From contig CM049320.1 in the NCBI GenBank assembly GCA_026874595.1, forward strand, positions 17,992,988 to 18,056,987: DNA of 64,000 bases, written 5' to 3'. Source of the DNA: Sipunculus nudus (Eukaryota; Annelida; Sipuncula; Golfingiida; Sipunculidae). Under the pieces are notes generated by a model. The model was not told the origin of the DNA, ran no database searches, and saw only the letters and a program-made list of their open reading frames with translations. Every line of letters begins with the position of its first letter. Position 1 is the stretch's first letter. This document shows positions 34,896-47,525 of the stretch, piece after piece. A program made the position numbers and the translations under genes.

Positions 34896-36430
34896 TTAAA
34901 TTCACATACAGCATATAAAGTTATTTCAACAGTGCTTATAGGAAAAATTTCATAGTAAATATATATTTAATGATAATGGAGAGATGATGGACAGACAGAG
35001 CTGATCACTTTGTGTTCCATTCTCCTGAGGCAAGAAATACGTTTCAATTAGATCTTAATTTTTTCTAATCCAATTACTTTTTAAATTAAATAAATATTTA
35101 CATATTTGCAATAAAAACTAATGTCCCAGTGCACAGGTGCAAAGGGATCAATGGCAGCAAGGGGGTGCAGAATGGTGGGATTTACAACACTTCTGCATAT
35201 ACGTATAGGGCACACAAAGCCTGATCTCCAATTCTGCTGAGGCCGGAAATTAATGAACAAATTTTTAAATTAGATCCTCATTTTTGTAATCACATTTTAT
35301 TTCAAATTTATATTTCTATACATTTCCATTATACCATATATCTGAATATAAAAGTTGATTCATAATTCAATTTTGCATCATCATAAATCTCAATCTTGTC
35401 AGATAACACCACCTCATATATCAAATGAATTTATTTTTTTTTTTACCACAAAAAAAATCTTTTAAATTTACAAAACAATAAATACCTAAAAATAATACTT
35501 TAATCGGATCTCACAATTTTAAATTGTGTCTTTATTTATCCATAATTTGCTTCTTATTTTATAAATATATGCATACTGATGGGTTCAATTATATCTTAAT
35601 TTTTTAAATTCATTTAAAGAAATTTGATTTCTTTAAAAATGCTACATTAACACAACATGGCATCTTCTGGATTACTCCTTAAATTACTTTTCAAGAAAAG
35701 CTTTGTATATTGGAGTGGAAACAGCATTACAATTACGGAAATAAAGTTAAAACAATAATAACTGCATATATAACATTTAATGGGAAGGTTTGGTGGTGTG
35801 GGGGGGGGGGGGGGGGCGAGTGGAGTATGCCAATAACTGTACACCAGTCTTATCAGGGGATCTCCCCCAGTGACTGTTTCAAATCAGGAAACCTGGCATA
35901 GCTGACTTCCAGTGACCAGGAGTGGCCTACCTGCATCTGGACCAAGCAAGTGACTACAAAATAGCCTCAAGAAAAAATTCAACAACTATATATAGCCTAA
36001 CTTGTAACCTTTTATTTTCAAATTTCAGATTTAAACAGATAAAACTTATGTTTAGATGCTATGAAAATTAAATCAACAGTACTCAGAGGAAATAAAACGT
36101 GTCATGTTCAAAATCAAAGGTACTGATTTTATTTTTATGCTAATAACTTAAATAAATTACAAAATTCATTTATAATTTTAGGTATACAAATGAATTTTAA
36201 TAAACAAAGTTATATACTTGGGAAAAAAGTCTCTAGCTTCAAAAATTTTCATGTTTAGTTAGTAAATATATTACCTGTTTTTTTTTTTTACAAATTCCAT
36301 TATGTTCGGGCCCATAACTTACACTTAACAGACTTAATTTCTGGCAAGTATACAGGAAATATACAAGAGAATACTTCTGGTAAATATTAAGAAAAACAGA
36401 TTTGATATTAGGCAGCCCTGAAGTGTGAGA
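34896..36430 (+). repeat. Repeat family X, copy 2 and neighbouring remnants
   Basis: The right part (about 35640-36430) is a nearly complete family X unit ending in the characteristic 'TTAGGCAGCCCTGAAGTGTG'. A 17-G run (35800-35816) occupies the same relative place as in copies 1 and 3. The left part (34896-35630) resembles 33050-33420, so a larger unit of about 2.2-2.3 kb seems to be repeated twice in tandem between 33.0 and 36.4 kb. Confidence 0.65.
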
Positions 36431-36518
36431 ATAGGTTTTTAGCTCAGCTGACTGAATGTAATCTGAGCTACAGCAGTCACCCTTTGTCCGGTGTCCGTCT
36501 GTCTGTCAATTAACCAGG

Positions 36519-38165
36519 CACAAATCGTAACCACTAGACCTAGAATCTTCTAACTTGACATACTGGGAGTTCCATAAAAAAATCTCCTTGGAAACCTGAA
36601 ATAAGGTCTCTGTTCCTCATATTCTTTGAGCCATGGGGCTCCGAAGTACCCTCCAGAGTAATGAAAAAATTCATACAAAAGCTCAAGTATCTGAAGAACT
36701 ATCACCATGATTATTTGCATGGTTATTGATCATGGTGTGTTTCCACAGTTTCTGCAGTATGGTGGTGCCACCTGTATTTTTTTTATTTTTTACGATTTTT
36801 TTTTCTTTTTGAGACCTCTTAAGGTGCAATCATATGTTAACATATTGTAACAACTGGACATAGAATCTTCTCTCTTGACATGCAAGAAGGCCCATGAAAA
36901 GTCTTTTTCAAAACCTGAAATTAGGTCTCTGTTATCCATAACCTCTGAGCTATGGGGCTCCAAATAACCCCCCCCCCCCCCCCCCGAATAATGCAAAATT
37001 AATACAAAAGCTCAAGTAACTGAACAACTTTTTCTTTGATCACCAGGATTTAATGCATGATTATTGATCATTCAAATGATTTAACAGTTTCTGCAGTATG
37101 GTGGCGCCACCTATATTTTTCGATTTTTACAAATTTTTTTCTCCATTTTTGAGACCTCTTTAGATGAGGTCATCTGTTAACAGGGCACAAATTGTAACAA
37201 CTGGATCTAGAATCTTCTCTCTTGACATGCAAGGAGGCGCATGAAGTCTTTTCGGAAACCTGAAATTAGGTCTCTGTTACCCATAACCTCTGAGCTATGG
37301 GGCTCCAAATACCCCCCCCCCCCCCCCCCCATAATAATGGAAAATTTTATACAAAAGCTCAGGTATCTGAACAATTTAACTGTTGCATTGATCACCATTA
37401 TTCTTTGCATGGATATTGATCATGGAATATTTCATCAGTTTCTGCAGCCTGGTGGCGCCTCCTGTATTTTATATTTTATGATTTTTTTTCTCTCATTTTG
37501 AGACCTCTTAAGATGGAGTCATCTGTTAGCAGGGCACATATTGTAACGACTGGACCTAGAATCTTCTCTCTTGAAGCGCAGGGAGGCCAATGAAAAGTCT
37601 CCTTGGGAACCTGAAATTAGGTCTCTGTTACCCATAGGAGGTATGGGGCTCCGAAGTACCCCCCAGAATAATTACAAGATTTTTAGCTCAGCTGACTGTT
37701 AGTCATCTGAGCTTTAGCAATAACGCTTTGTCTGTCGTCCGTCTGTCTGTCCATTCGTTAACCAAGCACAAATCATACTGCTAGACCTTGAATCTTCTAA
37801 CTTGACATCCAGAGAGGTCCACGAAAGATCTCCATGGAAACCTGAACTTAGGTCTCTGTTACCCATATTCTTTGAGCTATGGGGCTTTGAAATACCCCCC
37901 AGAATAATAAAAAAATTGATACAAAATGATTCTTTGCATAGATATTGATCATGGAGTGTTTCATCAGTTTCTGCAGACTGGTGGCGCTACCTGTATTTTT
38001 TTCGATTTTTTACCTCTATTTTTGAGACCTTAAAAGATGTGGTCTTCTGTTAACAGGGCACAAATCGTTACGACTTGACCTAGAATCTTCTATCTTCACA
38101 TGCAGGGAGGCCCATGAAATGTCTCCTTTCAATTAGGTCTCTATTACCTAAAACCTCTTAGCTAT
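36519..38165 (-). repeat. Tandem core array, about 300-350 bp units, six copies
   Basis: The phrase 'TAGAATCTTCT' or its close variant recurs at 36541, 36861, 37208, 37557, 37790 and 38089. Units share 'GAAATTAGGTCTCTGTTACCC', 'TGAGCTATGGGGCTCC', 'GTTTCTGCAGTATGGTGG' and the GGTGGCGCCACC palindrome or variants. In two units a CCCCCC run has expanded to 18 or 19 C (36968-36985, 37312-37330). Confidence 0.85.
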
Positions 38166-38175
38166 GGGGGTTCCA

Positions 38176-38288
<113 letters not shown>

Positions 38289-38955
38289 TCACATATTTGA
38301 TCCTACACAGTTTGGCATGATTTGTCCCCCTAAGGATCGTTTTAGCTTGGCAATTAGCTGACTTCCTATCTTAGACATCCTTGTATTAGTCCACAATAAG
38401 TTTAGTTTCAGCAACACCGTGTGCCTCTATGAGAGACTAAGTCTCTCTTAGATACACCCTGGCACTCAGGCAAATATCCCACGTACCAAAATTGTTTTTT
38501 TTAATAACATTTATTCATAATTTCATTATTGTGACCTATTTCTATTTTTCATGATTTTTTTTGCGTGATCCATATGTTTCAATGTGAACCATGTCATGAG
38601 TAAGATTATAGCGGACGTACGTCCTGTATTTCATCTGCAACGTCCGGGTTTCAGTTAACATATGGACATCACGCCTCATCTCGCTAGACACTCGATATTT
38701 GGCCGAGGAGTTCTGAGTGTCTTCAGTTAAGTTTAATTGTGTCTGTTGCACTTCAGATCTTCGAAGGCAATATCCATGCAGGTCCTGGACTAATTTTCTT
38801 GAAAACCTAAAATTTGGTCATGATGACCTTTATTCGAATTGATTCATTCCACTGGAGCAGTCTAATATATATTAACTATATTTTAAATACATCTTAAAAT
38901 ACACCCTTTCTATTTTCAGGTTCAGCTGAGCGTCATGGCCCATGGGCCACTTGTT

Positions 38956-39205
38956 AATCGAAATGAAATTTTGGAGATTAAATGGAGGGTTTTCTTAATT
39001 TCTCAAAGGAACAAAGTTGCAGTGACCCAGTTTTTCGTTTGAAAGGAAATTTTGACGTCTAACAGTTTGACAAATTTTGTATTCGTAGGTCTTACGGTTA
39101 CAAAACATGCCAGTCTAACAGACGGACGGACAGCAAGATGGACGGACAACGGACAAATGACTATACACAGATGACTTACAATCAGCTGAGCTAACAAGTG
39201 CGCAG
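38956..39205 (+). mobile_element. 3' block of a mosaic element
   Basis: Shares 'TTAATTTCTCAAAGGAACAA', 'GTGACCCAG' and the GACGGACGGACAG run with 47520-47740 and 57108-57342, and ends CAGCTGAGCTAA after a near-palindrome. It directly follows the minus-orientation element. Confidence 0.6.
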
Positions 39206-40671
39206 GATGCTGCCAAGGTGAGAAAACACTAAAATAGTATTTGGATTGCTGCCCCCCCCCCCCCCCACCCCAAAAAGACACGCACACAGAACAGCAAAAT
39301 TATTTTAAAACTTTTTGAGCCTTTTTCACTTTATATTTTAGTACTAAGAGCAACCACATGGCATGCAAACCGCTATGCACCTCTTTCAAACATGAGACAT
39401 AGTCCGATGAAGTAAGCATGTGTACACTCACATACATAAATATTAGACACTATTCTTGAGATTTTAGGTCTGAAACAGTACTGGTGAGTAGCAGTTACCA
39501 ATATTAAATATGTATAGTAGTAAACCTGTTTTTTTTTACTTATGTAGTCGTTTTCTTTAATGTATGTTTGTAATTCTGTGTAATACCTTGAAATTGTGCA
39601 TGTTCTTGACATTTATTCAAAGCACTGGAAGAAATCATGGAAGCAATCTTCTTGTTGTTTTATGTTGTTGGAGTGGGTGATCCCTTCCCTCGTATATGTA
39701 ATCTCTGCTTCCAACAGATTTTTAAGAAACATAAATGCAGAAAGCCAAATAGAGAATTCATCTAAAATCTGTTCATATCCCAGCTATGGAATTCCACATC
39801 ACTGTGCCTATCAAGACTGAAAGGTTTTTGTTTTTCTACTCAAGTGATTTGAAATTCTAATAAAAAACATACTGTCCTAAATATTAAAGAAAAACAAGTC
39901 AAAGATGCATTTTTCTATGAGCTGGCTTACTGGTAAACACAATGAAGCATGCATTTTGAAGCACTGCATAAAAAATTCATGAAACACTTAGACAAGTGTT
40001 TGAAAGATGTTTTATCTTGAGTCAGAATCAGCTTAGGCTGTCAACTGTCAAATTTATTATAACTGATACAAAAAGATGATTATGAAATCTATGACTGGTA
40101 CACAGTGCATGAAAAGCAAGGTACAAACAGCTGATCCCCTATGACATAAGTCTGTAATATCTCTGTAACCAATGGAGTTCTCTAGTGTGTTCAGAAAGTA
40201 TTTACAAAAAAATCAAAACATGGAATACTGAACTGAAACTGGATTAGTTGGGAAGACTAATACTACTGTATTAATTGTACTGCTTCACCTATTTTGTGAA
40301 ATGTCAATAAACTGTTGCTTTTTCACTGAAATTCAAATACCAATTTTAATCACCAATAACCTTAACATAATATACTAAGCAAAACTGAGATTTTTGTCTG
40401 ATTTTATATAAAGATAAAACCATTTTTGAAAATTCTGATTGTGATGAAACTCAAAACAGCTATAGAAATGCATTTAAAATTTTACATATAACAATATCAA
40501 ATACATATTTAAACATATATATGTATATATGTTGTTTCTGGCTAGAGCTTCAAACAATAATGTTTACTCAAATTCATTCTGAGTTTATCCCATGCTTCAC
40601 AAACATGAAATATTCAAGCATTATTTTAAAATGGTAAATAGTATGGTTAGTAATTTTAATGGGCTTCACAT
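39206..40671. other. Stretch downstream of the FARSB exon
   Basis: Includes a 15-C run (39252-39266). The rest is low-repeat AT-rich sequence, some of which could be read-through 3' UTR of FARSB on the minus strand. No other gene recognised. Confidence 0.4.
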
Positions 40672-40681
40672 TTTATTTATT
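40672..40681 (-). terminator. FARSB: Overlapping poly(A) signals of FARSB
   Basis: On the minus strand AATAAATAAA lies about 37 bases after the stop codon of the exon at 40718-40869, giving two overlapping AATAAA hexamers. Confidence 0.6.
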
Positions 40682-40717
40682 ATGATGAAATAAAAAGTAT
40701 TTTATCTGATATTATGT

Positions 40718-40869
40718 TTATAAGAAAGGTTCAATGTTGATTTCTAGTGCTGCTGTTGGCATATTAAGTTCAAAGGCTAGAACAACTTCAGGATGAAGCA
40801 CTCCAAGCTTTCCAATCACTTGTCCTTTGTATACTATCTCTGCACATCGTCCAGGAAAGAAGGTTGGAT
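40718..40869 (-). CDS. FARSB: Last coding exon of phenylalanyl-tRNA synthetase beta subunit
   Basis: The minus strand carries a 152-bp exon beginning right after a canonical acceptor (CTCATGTTTCAG) and ending in TAA. With a phase-1 start it encodes 49 whole residues, including FFPGRCAEIVYKGQ, IGKLGVLHPEVV, FELNMP and the C-terminal LEINIEPFL. These are the conserved closing motifs of the cytosolic PheRS beta chain, which pairs with alpha in an alpha2-beta2 enzyme that charges tRNA-Phe. The exon is too short to be seen by length-based ORF calling. It is intact and properly bordered, which argues for a live gene rather than a processed copy. Preceding exons should lie at higher coordinates on this strand; none was recognised up to the window's end, so the preceding intron is either very long or contains exons I could not identify. 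Confidence 0.85.
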
Positions 40870-41099
40870 CTGAAACATGAGATAATTTCCATGAGTTGAC
40901 ATCAAGGGGGCAAAATAACCCGAAACATTCAAAAGTAATGTTTGATTTCCACAGAATTAATCTAACACTGTACTTGAAAACTGAGGTACATAAACATTTA
41001 CGATAATGTCCAAATTATTTCACAGGCAATATGTTAGTTTACCAATACAAGACAGTCAAACAGGAAGACCACTATCAAACTAGAATTTCACCAGAAGCT
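40870..41099 (-). other. Start of the intron upstream of the FARSB exon
   Basis: Non-coding sequence next to the acceptor; no repeat or gene recognised. Confidence 0.4.
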
Positions 41100-41845
41100 G
41101 ACAAAAGCCCTCAGCCAAAAGAACAATGTTTATAGGTGGTAACAGTAACAAGTATGAAATATTTGTTCTCACATGGATGTATATCTGTACATGTCTCAGT
41201 AATATATTTAAACTGGAGAAGTATGTAGTGCCTTTGCAAGTATGGTAAGACTGATCTCATGCAGGACTTAGAGACCATACCATGTTTCATAACAATCCAC
41301 CCAGTGGTTCCTGAGAAATAAGCTCCTAAGTTTTTTTCTATTCTAAGCTCTGTGACCTTGAAAAGTAGGTCAAGGTCACCCATCTTTTGACTTGACCGAG
41401 ATTTTGTTAATATGCATCAGCACTGAAGAAATGAAGTTCCTGTGTTGAATACCTCTCTACAAGGCCAAAGTTGAAAAATCCAATAAAAATTCATTAAAAA
41501 TCAGAAATCGCAGATGGCGCCCCAAACTTGTGCAGCAGGTACAGATCATCAGTCCCAATGACCATAGTAAGTTTTTTGAAAATCCACCCAATGGTTCCAG
41601 AGATATAAGCTTCTAAGTGTTTTTCTATAATCAGCTCTAAAACACAGAAAAGTAAGCCAAGGTCACCCATCTTCGAATTTGACCCAGATTTTGTTGATAT
41701 ACATCTTCACCAAAGAAATCAAATTTCTAAGGTGAATCCTTTCAGAGATATCCCACTCACAAGGTAAAAGTTAACAGACGCCGGACGGACTGACGGATGG
41801 ACAGCTTGGGTGACGACAAATGCCCATCAGCCTTAGGGCTAAAAA
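41100..41845. mobile_element. Mosaic element fragment with two core units
   Basis: Two related units (about 41230-41480 and 41550-41770) share 'CCACCCA[G/A]TGGTTCC', 'GTCAAGGTCACCCATCTT' type phrases and 'GATTTTGTT[A/G]ATAT'. They are followed by a GACGCCGGACGGACTGACGG run and end in 'GCCTTAGGGCTAAAAA', a 3' end analogous to but different from the CAGCTGAGCTAAAAA family. Confidence 0.6.
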
Positions 41846-41987
41846 GGAGAAGAAAAATGACAGAAAATTGATAAATCTTGATCTGGGAAGTTGCAAGGAA
41901 AGGCCACCAGGTGACATACATGTTATGGTTAAGTTTTGCATGACTCATTTCATCTGGCAAAAGTATATTTTCACTTGGGTTTTCTAA

Positions 41988-42140
41988 CGGGCTTGTATGG
42001 CTTAGGGAAATAGCACAGGACTCAAAGCCAGGAGGTCATGATATCAAATCTTAGCCGAGGCGGTGAAAATTTCCCGGTCAGCCCCCACCCAGGGTGAACG
42101 CTAGGTGGGCTTAATGGGAAGGCTGTGCTCCACAGTTAGC
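41988..42140 (+). mobile_element. tRNA-derived SINE, copy 1 (5' part)
   Basis: Matches the start of the SINE at 63716: 'TGGCTTAGGG..ATAGCACAGGACTCAAAGCCAGGA' with A- and B-box-like segments, then a GC-richer body with 'CAGCCCCCACCCAGG' and 'GGCTTAATGGGAAGG'. It is cut off earlier than the other copy. Confidence 0.7.
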
Positions 42141-42349
42141 ACTTACATTAGATCCTAATATTTTATCACATTTGAATATTAGGATTAAATTCCTGAATTT
42201 TTTTTTTCTTAAAAAAAATTCAAAATTGTCCAAGTCTCATCAAAAAGAATTTATTTAACATTAAAATTATAAGATTCATATTTTTTATTGGTCCTGTGTA
42301 TTGAAGGGGTGGGTGGGGGAGGGGTCTCCATTGTTACTGCTCGTTGCTG

Positions 42350-42750
42350 AAAAAAAATGTTAATTTTAAGATACATCTCGTTCATAGTACAGGTCTTTCA
42401 ACAGAATGGGGTGGGGGGGGGGGGGGGGGGGTGCCAGAGAAAAAGGCTCCCTGTGGTATGGTATTAACTGCAGACAGCCTGATCAAGCTCAGTGGAGAGA
42501 GGGCTTGCCCTAGTGATGGGATTGCATAACATTATGCCAACAGCCTGGGGAGCATAAAGAGCTGCACTGAATGACCTACAGTCACCAAAGTGGACTGCTT
42601 GACAATGTAAGGGAATACAACAAGAGCCTCCAAAACAAATTCAATAACTAGCCTAATTTTGCAGCTTTTATTTTCAAATTTCAGATTTTAACAGATTAAA
42701 TCCTTATGTGCACATGCTGTGAAAATTAAATCCACAGTAATTACAGGAAA
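42350..42750 (+). repeat. Repeat family X, copy 3
   Basis: Carries 'CCAACAGCCTGGGGAGCATA', 'TGAATGACCTACAGTCACC' and the closing 'CAGTAATTACAGGAAAA'. A 19-G run (42413-42431) precedes the conserved part. Confidence 0.75.
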
Positions 42751-44029
42751 ACAAGGGACCTATGGGTCACGGCGCTCAGCTGTTATATATGATAAAAAAA
42801 TATGATTTAGAAATGAGGCACATGCTGGTTTTGTGTGGTAATAAGTATAAGTTGTATTATGAGTTGTTGTTGTTAAGCTTATGTATGATTTTGATAGTAC
42901 ATTTGGAGACAGAGAAGAGAATTGATTTCATTTATTTTATTAACAAATGGAGTACTATTGTCACACATATTTTGACTTGGCCATATAACTTATAAGCAGA
43001 ACATATAATATAAGAGTTTAACTATTTATTAAAAAAATTACAAATATTGTCCCAGATATAATTTTTATTAAAAATAATAAGAGAATCGTATGATTTTTAA
43101 AATGAAATATAACTGAAATGATTATTAAAATAATATTAAAGAATATATTCATGAATGCATTCATGAATACATTTGGAAAGTATTTGCACTGGTATTCACA
43201 TACTTTCATTTTTACCTGAATTCCCATTCTTTATGCAATAAATTTTATAATGGAGTACATATTCATATTTGTATTTAAATACAATTGCAAAGTATTCCCA
43301 CCATGTCTGGTATTTATTCAGTTTTCCCCAAACAATGGTGTTGAGAATCCAGAATGTACAAAATTCACACATTTAAATAATGATCATAAGTCCCTGGTTT
43401 TATGGCTTTTATTTATATAAAAAAAAATAAATGTGATATATTTATTTTGGACTAATTTCACATCAATGTACACACTAGACACAGTAGGAATCTAGATTAA
43501 TATTATCAACTGCATCTTTGTCTATCATTAATTTCCTTCATATGATCCCTAATGATTAGTAATGAATAATATGATTTCCTTTTTTATTATTAAAATTGAA
43601 CTGAAAAATGCCATAGGTGACTGCATGGTGTTATTTGGAATACATGACATTCTATCAATCGATACAAGATTCTTATATCATCAGTAACTGCAAGTTAATT
43701 CCCTATTATTATAAACTAACAAATTCCTTTTCTATTTTTCTTTCATTTGTTATTAAAAACCAATAAAAATTGATTAATTTATTGTTTATTGTTATGTTGT
43801 TGGTTAAAACTACTAGATGAGTTGGGTTGGACACCTGGATCAACTGTGGCTGGCCATAAGCTGCCTTGCTGCCCCAGTATATGCCTCGCCTCAAGCGTGC
43901 ATAATTTGCTGAAAGTTCAACAAGGTCAACATACAGGTGACTCAAGAGTGGCTGGAGAGAGCCAAGGTCTGACATGGTCTCATAAAAACATTAATAAAAG
44001 CTATAATTTTAGGCCAATTTCTTTCAGCT
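42751..44029. other. 5' motif of a mosaic element and AT-rich sequence
   Basis: At 42751-42784 the element start ACAAGGGACCTATGGGTCAC and GCTCAGCTG is present without a matching 3' end. The remainder is AT-rich. A GC-richer patch at about 43800-43980 has an 88-codon minus-strand frame that I do not recognise. Confidence 0.4.
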
Positions 44030-44474
44030 TTCTAAACTAAAAAGCTGAAATCCTTATGTGTGCATGTTATGAAAATTATATAAACAGAGCTCACATGAAA
44101 CAAAAGTGAAATGGTCAAAGTTGGGCAAAATTTAAGGTACTAATTTTATATTTATACTAATAACTTATAAAATTTTAAAAATTCAGAACTAATTTTGGGT
44201 ATTCAATTGAATCTTGATTAAATAATGATACATCCCTGACAAAAAATCTCTAGCTTCAGCAAGCCCCTTGTTAAGGGAGTAAATATATTTCTTGATTTTT
44301 AACAAAGTGCATTATGTTTGGGCCCATAACTTTAAACAATTACTCAATACTGACATCATTTCTGGCATGTGCACAGAGAATGTATAGAAAAACATGTATA
44401 TTATATATGATTAAAGTCAGATCAGTAGTTTTGATATTAGGCAGTACTGAAGTGTAACAATGGGTTTTTAATTG
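44030..44474 (+). repeat. Repeat family X, copy 4
   Basis: Family X right-hand part ending 'TTAGGCAGTACTGAAGTGT'; the next mosaic element starts just after it. Confidence 0.65.
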
Positions 44475-46920
44475 AACAAGTGACCCATGGGTCATGACGC
44501 TCAGCTGCCAAGCATGACCTGTGACATCATGGACTGAGATTCACAACTTCCAGTCAAATTTTGAAGAACCAATTTGCCAATGTGTTGAAAATTTTCTATG
44601 ACAACAGAAATATATATCACCTATGTCTGGTTAAAACACAGTGAACTGATGGTCTGAGGAAAATGCATGATTGTAAAGCTATCAGTAACTATTCCAACAG
44701 CTTGCTTGAAACCTGTCAGTCTCAAAGGAACACCACAAGGGCAAATATAAGATCAAAATATATAGCAAAAATCAAGGAAATACATGCAAGAATTATTGAG
44801 AAACAGGTGCTTCTGTATGAATTTTTATTCAATACAAGCCAACTGTACTGCACTTTTATAAATGATGGTAATATTAATTCAGAAATATTTGACCCAATCC
44901 TTTACAAGATTACATAAATATACATCCAACTGCATTCACTTTAACTGTTCTTGAGATAATATGATCAAAAGGAATTAAAAGATGGTTGCCTGGTGGCCAT
45001 ATTGGACTTCTGACAAGTCTGAAATCAGACAACAAACACTCTATAAATCGGACCAAACATTAAAGAAAAATGACTGAAACTGCACTGAAGAAAGAATTTC
45101 TAAGGTGGCTAACTGGCAGACATAATGGATTTCTGACAAGTATGACATTTGATATCCCACATTCTCCAATAAGAGACCAAACTTGGGGCAAATTATCTAG
45201 TAATGAATGCCCAAAATAATTCAAAAGGCATGTCCTTGCCCTCATATCAGATTTATAGATATGCAATTGTAAAAAGTGTAAGTCCAATATTTTTTATTAT
45301 CACTCTGCTTTTCAATGGGGTCAGCAGGGTAGGTAAACTGCCAAACCTGAAAGAAAAGAAATGCAGAAAGCATGACTAAGAGTCTTGAAATAAAACAAAA
45401 AGCCATCCTAAATCAAGGTACACATCCACATATTATGAGAACAAACACTTGCTTTTATATGTGGTGATATATATTAAAATATTCAGATATCTAGGAAACT
45501 AAGTTTATTGCTAGGATTCCATAAAATAAACTGCAAAATGTTCCCATAATCTTATAAATCAGTAGCTAAACCTTAATACTATACTCTCATAGTCTTAATG
45601 CCTGGCTAAGCATTCTGACAACAGTGTTTTTGTTATGAAGTAACGAGGTACTTATCACTGAGCCTTATCACTTAATAGGCTGATACAAAAGGGAGTCATA
45701 TGTCACCAGTGTCACTCACAATTACAGCCACACAGGGAGATGTACCAGCTGGAGTGGGATGGTTATATATTCAAGAAAAATAGAGATGGTCTATAAAATA
45801 TGTAATTGTGAACATCCCTGACCTATGACCTTGGCCTTTTCCCCATATATCAACTGGATTCTTTCTAAATGATGGGTAACTACTAACCACTTAAATCTGG
45901 TGTAATTACTTGGCAACCAATGGGTGAATAACTTTGACCTGCAACCTTTGACCTGCTGACCAGCTGACCCCAAAATCAATAAGTTATTTATTCAAGCAAA
46001 AATACCCATAAATATGAAGTTTGAGTCAAACTGAGTGATGCATAGATGTGGCATATGTGAAAGACTGAAGGTTTGGGTTGAACAGTTACACTTGAAATAT
46101 GCTCACAAGCATTTAGAACAATTAAATATTGTGACCTTGACCTTTGACTTTTTGACCTCAACATCAATAGGCTTCTTCCCTTATTGGTAGGTAAGCCATA
46201 TATGACAGATGGAAGGTACAGACTGAAAAGTTTGCCTGAAAATGACTCCACCCAAGAAGTGGGTGCTGTGAACTTGACCTTTGACCTCAAAATCAACAGG
46301 TCTTTTCCCCTGTTGGCAGAGAAGCGATATCAGTGCTGGAAGGTTTGGAATGAAAAGTCTAGCTTGAAATGTGTCCACAACCTTTTCAAAGAAGTGGATC
46401 CTGTGAGACCCTGACCTTTGACCTTGTGACCTCAAAATCTATAGGATTCTTCTCCAACTTAGTAGTTGAGCTATATGTGAAAAATCAAAGAATTGGGATG
46501 AAAGGGTTGGCTTAAAATGCATCCACAGGCTTTTCAAAGAAGAGGCTCCTGTGACCTTGACCTGTGACCTTTTGACCTCAAAAAAATTATGGTTCTTCCC
46601 CTGTTGGCAGGTGAGCTGTATGTGAAAGATGGAAGGTTTGGGATGAAAATTTTGTCTCAAAGAGTTATTTCTGGGGGGTGCAAACACACCCCATAACTTC
46701 GAGAATATAGGTCGCAGTGACCTAATTTCAGGTTTGCAAGGAGATCTTTTTATAACCTCTAAGACTGCATAGGGTTCATGGCCCTAGCCCCCACGGTTAC
46801 GATTTGTGCCCTGCTAACGGACGGACGGCCGGCAGGCCGGACGGCCGGACAGACGGAAGGACGACGGACAAAGACCCATCGCTATAGCCCAGCATGACTG
46901 AAAGTCAGCTGAGCTAAAAA
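44475..46920 (+). mobile_element. Full-length mosaic (pearl/HINE-like) element, 2.45 kb
   Basis: Begins AACAAGTGACCCATGGGTCA with GCTCAGCTG just inside and ends at GCTGAGCTAAAAA. Collinear with 60284-63045. Layout: unique left part (44475-45800), a tandem core of about 140-bp units carrying TGACCTTTGACCT (about 46120-46680), a GGAC/GGCC-rich run (about 46814-46870) and a terminal hairpin (46886-46915: arms of 14 and 13 nt around a GAA loop, one mismatch and one bulge). The inner GCTCAGCTG near the 5' end is repeated inverted in the 3' hairpin, as subterminal inverted repeats are in Helentron-derived elements. No transposase or Rep-helicase is encoded. Confidence 0.7.
46886..46915 (+). other. 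3' terminal hairpin of the mosaic element
   Basis: AGCCCAGCATGACT and AGTCAGCTGAGCT pair around GAA, followed immediately by AAAAA. The version at 47706-47736 is cleaner: 14-nt arms with one mismatch around TAT. Confidence 0.75.
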
Positions 46921-47525
46921 TGAAGTTTTTCATTAATATCTCAAAGGTATTAAGTCCTAGTGACCTAATTCTTGGCATGGTAGGGAATTTTGGAGACATC
47001 TAATTGTATGCCAAATTTTAGGAACTGAGAGCTTAAGCTGGGGAGCTGAGCTCTTGCAAACTGCATAACACTAGCCTGATGTAAACGATATGTTACATGG
47101 TGCTTGAAAACTAAATTAAAATTAAATCCACAGTACTTACAGGAAAAAAACGTGCCATGGTCAAAGTTAGGCAAAATTTAAGGTACCAATTTTTTAATTT
47201 TGTTAATATTTTAAAAAATTTAAAAGATTTTGATCTAATTTTGGGTATACAATTTAATTTTGATTAATTAAAGTTATATTACTTGAAAAAAAGTCCATAG
47301 CTTTAACAAGTTTTGTGTTAAGTGATCAAATATCTTTCCTCATTTTTTACAAAATGCATTATGTTATGGCCAATAACTTTTTTAAATTATATAATACAGA
47401 CATAATTTCAGGCATGTACATAGGAACTATATAGAGGAATATTTATGGTAAATATGAGGAAACACAGATGAGTGGTTTTGATATTAGGCAGCCCTGAAGT
47501 GTGAAAATAGGTTTTTAATAAAAAA
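46921..47525 (+). repeat. 3'-block fragment and repeat family X, copy 5
   Basis: 46921-47030 resembles the 3' block seen at 47520 onward but is interrupted; 47090-47525 is a family X unit ending 'TTAGGCAGCCCTGAAGTGTG'. Confidence 0.65.

Noticed and set aside
36519-38165. Satellite DNA or CRISPR-like array
   Set aside because: Units of about 300-350 bp without regular short repeats and spacers, bounded by mosaic-element ends; it is the core of a mobile element.
43709-43975. 88-codon minus-strand frame in a GC-richer patch
   Set aside because: Reads plausibly (for example YARLRRGIYWGSKAAYGQPQ) and I considered a further FARSB exon, but no PheRS motif or clear splice sites fit; left unassigned.
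46184-46687. Overlapping frames through the DR1 repeat array
   Set aside because: They recur in every unit only because the DNA repeats; both strands are open, and no protein family is recognisable.
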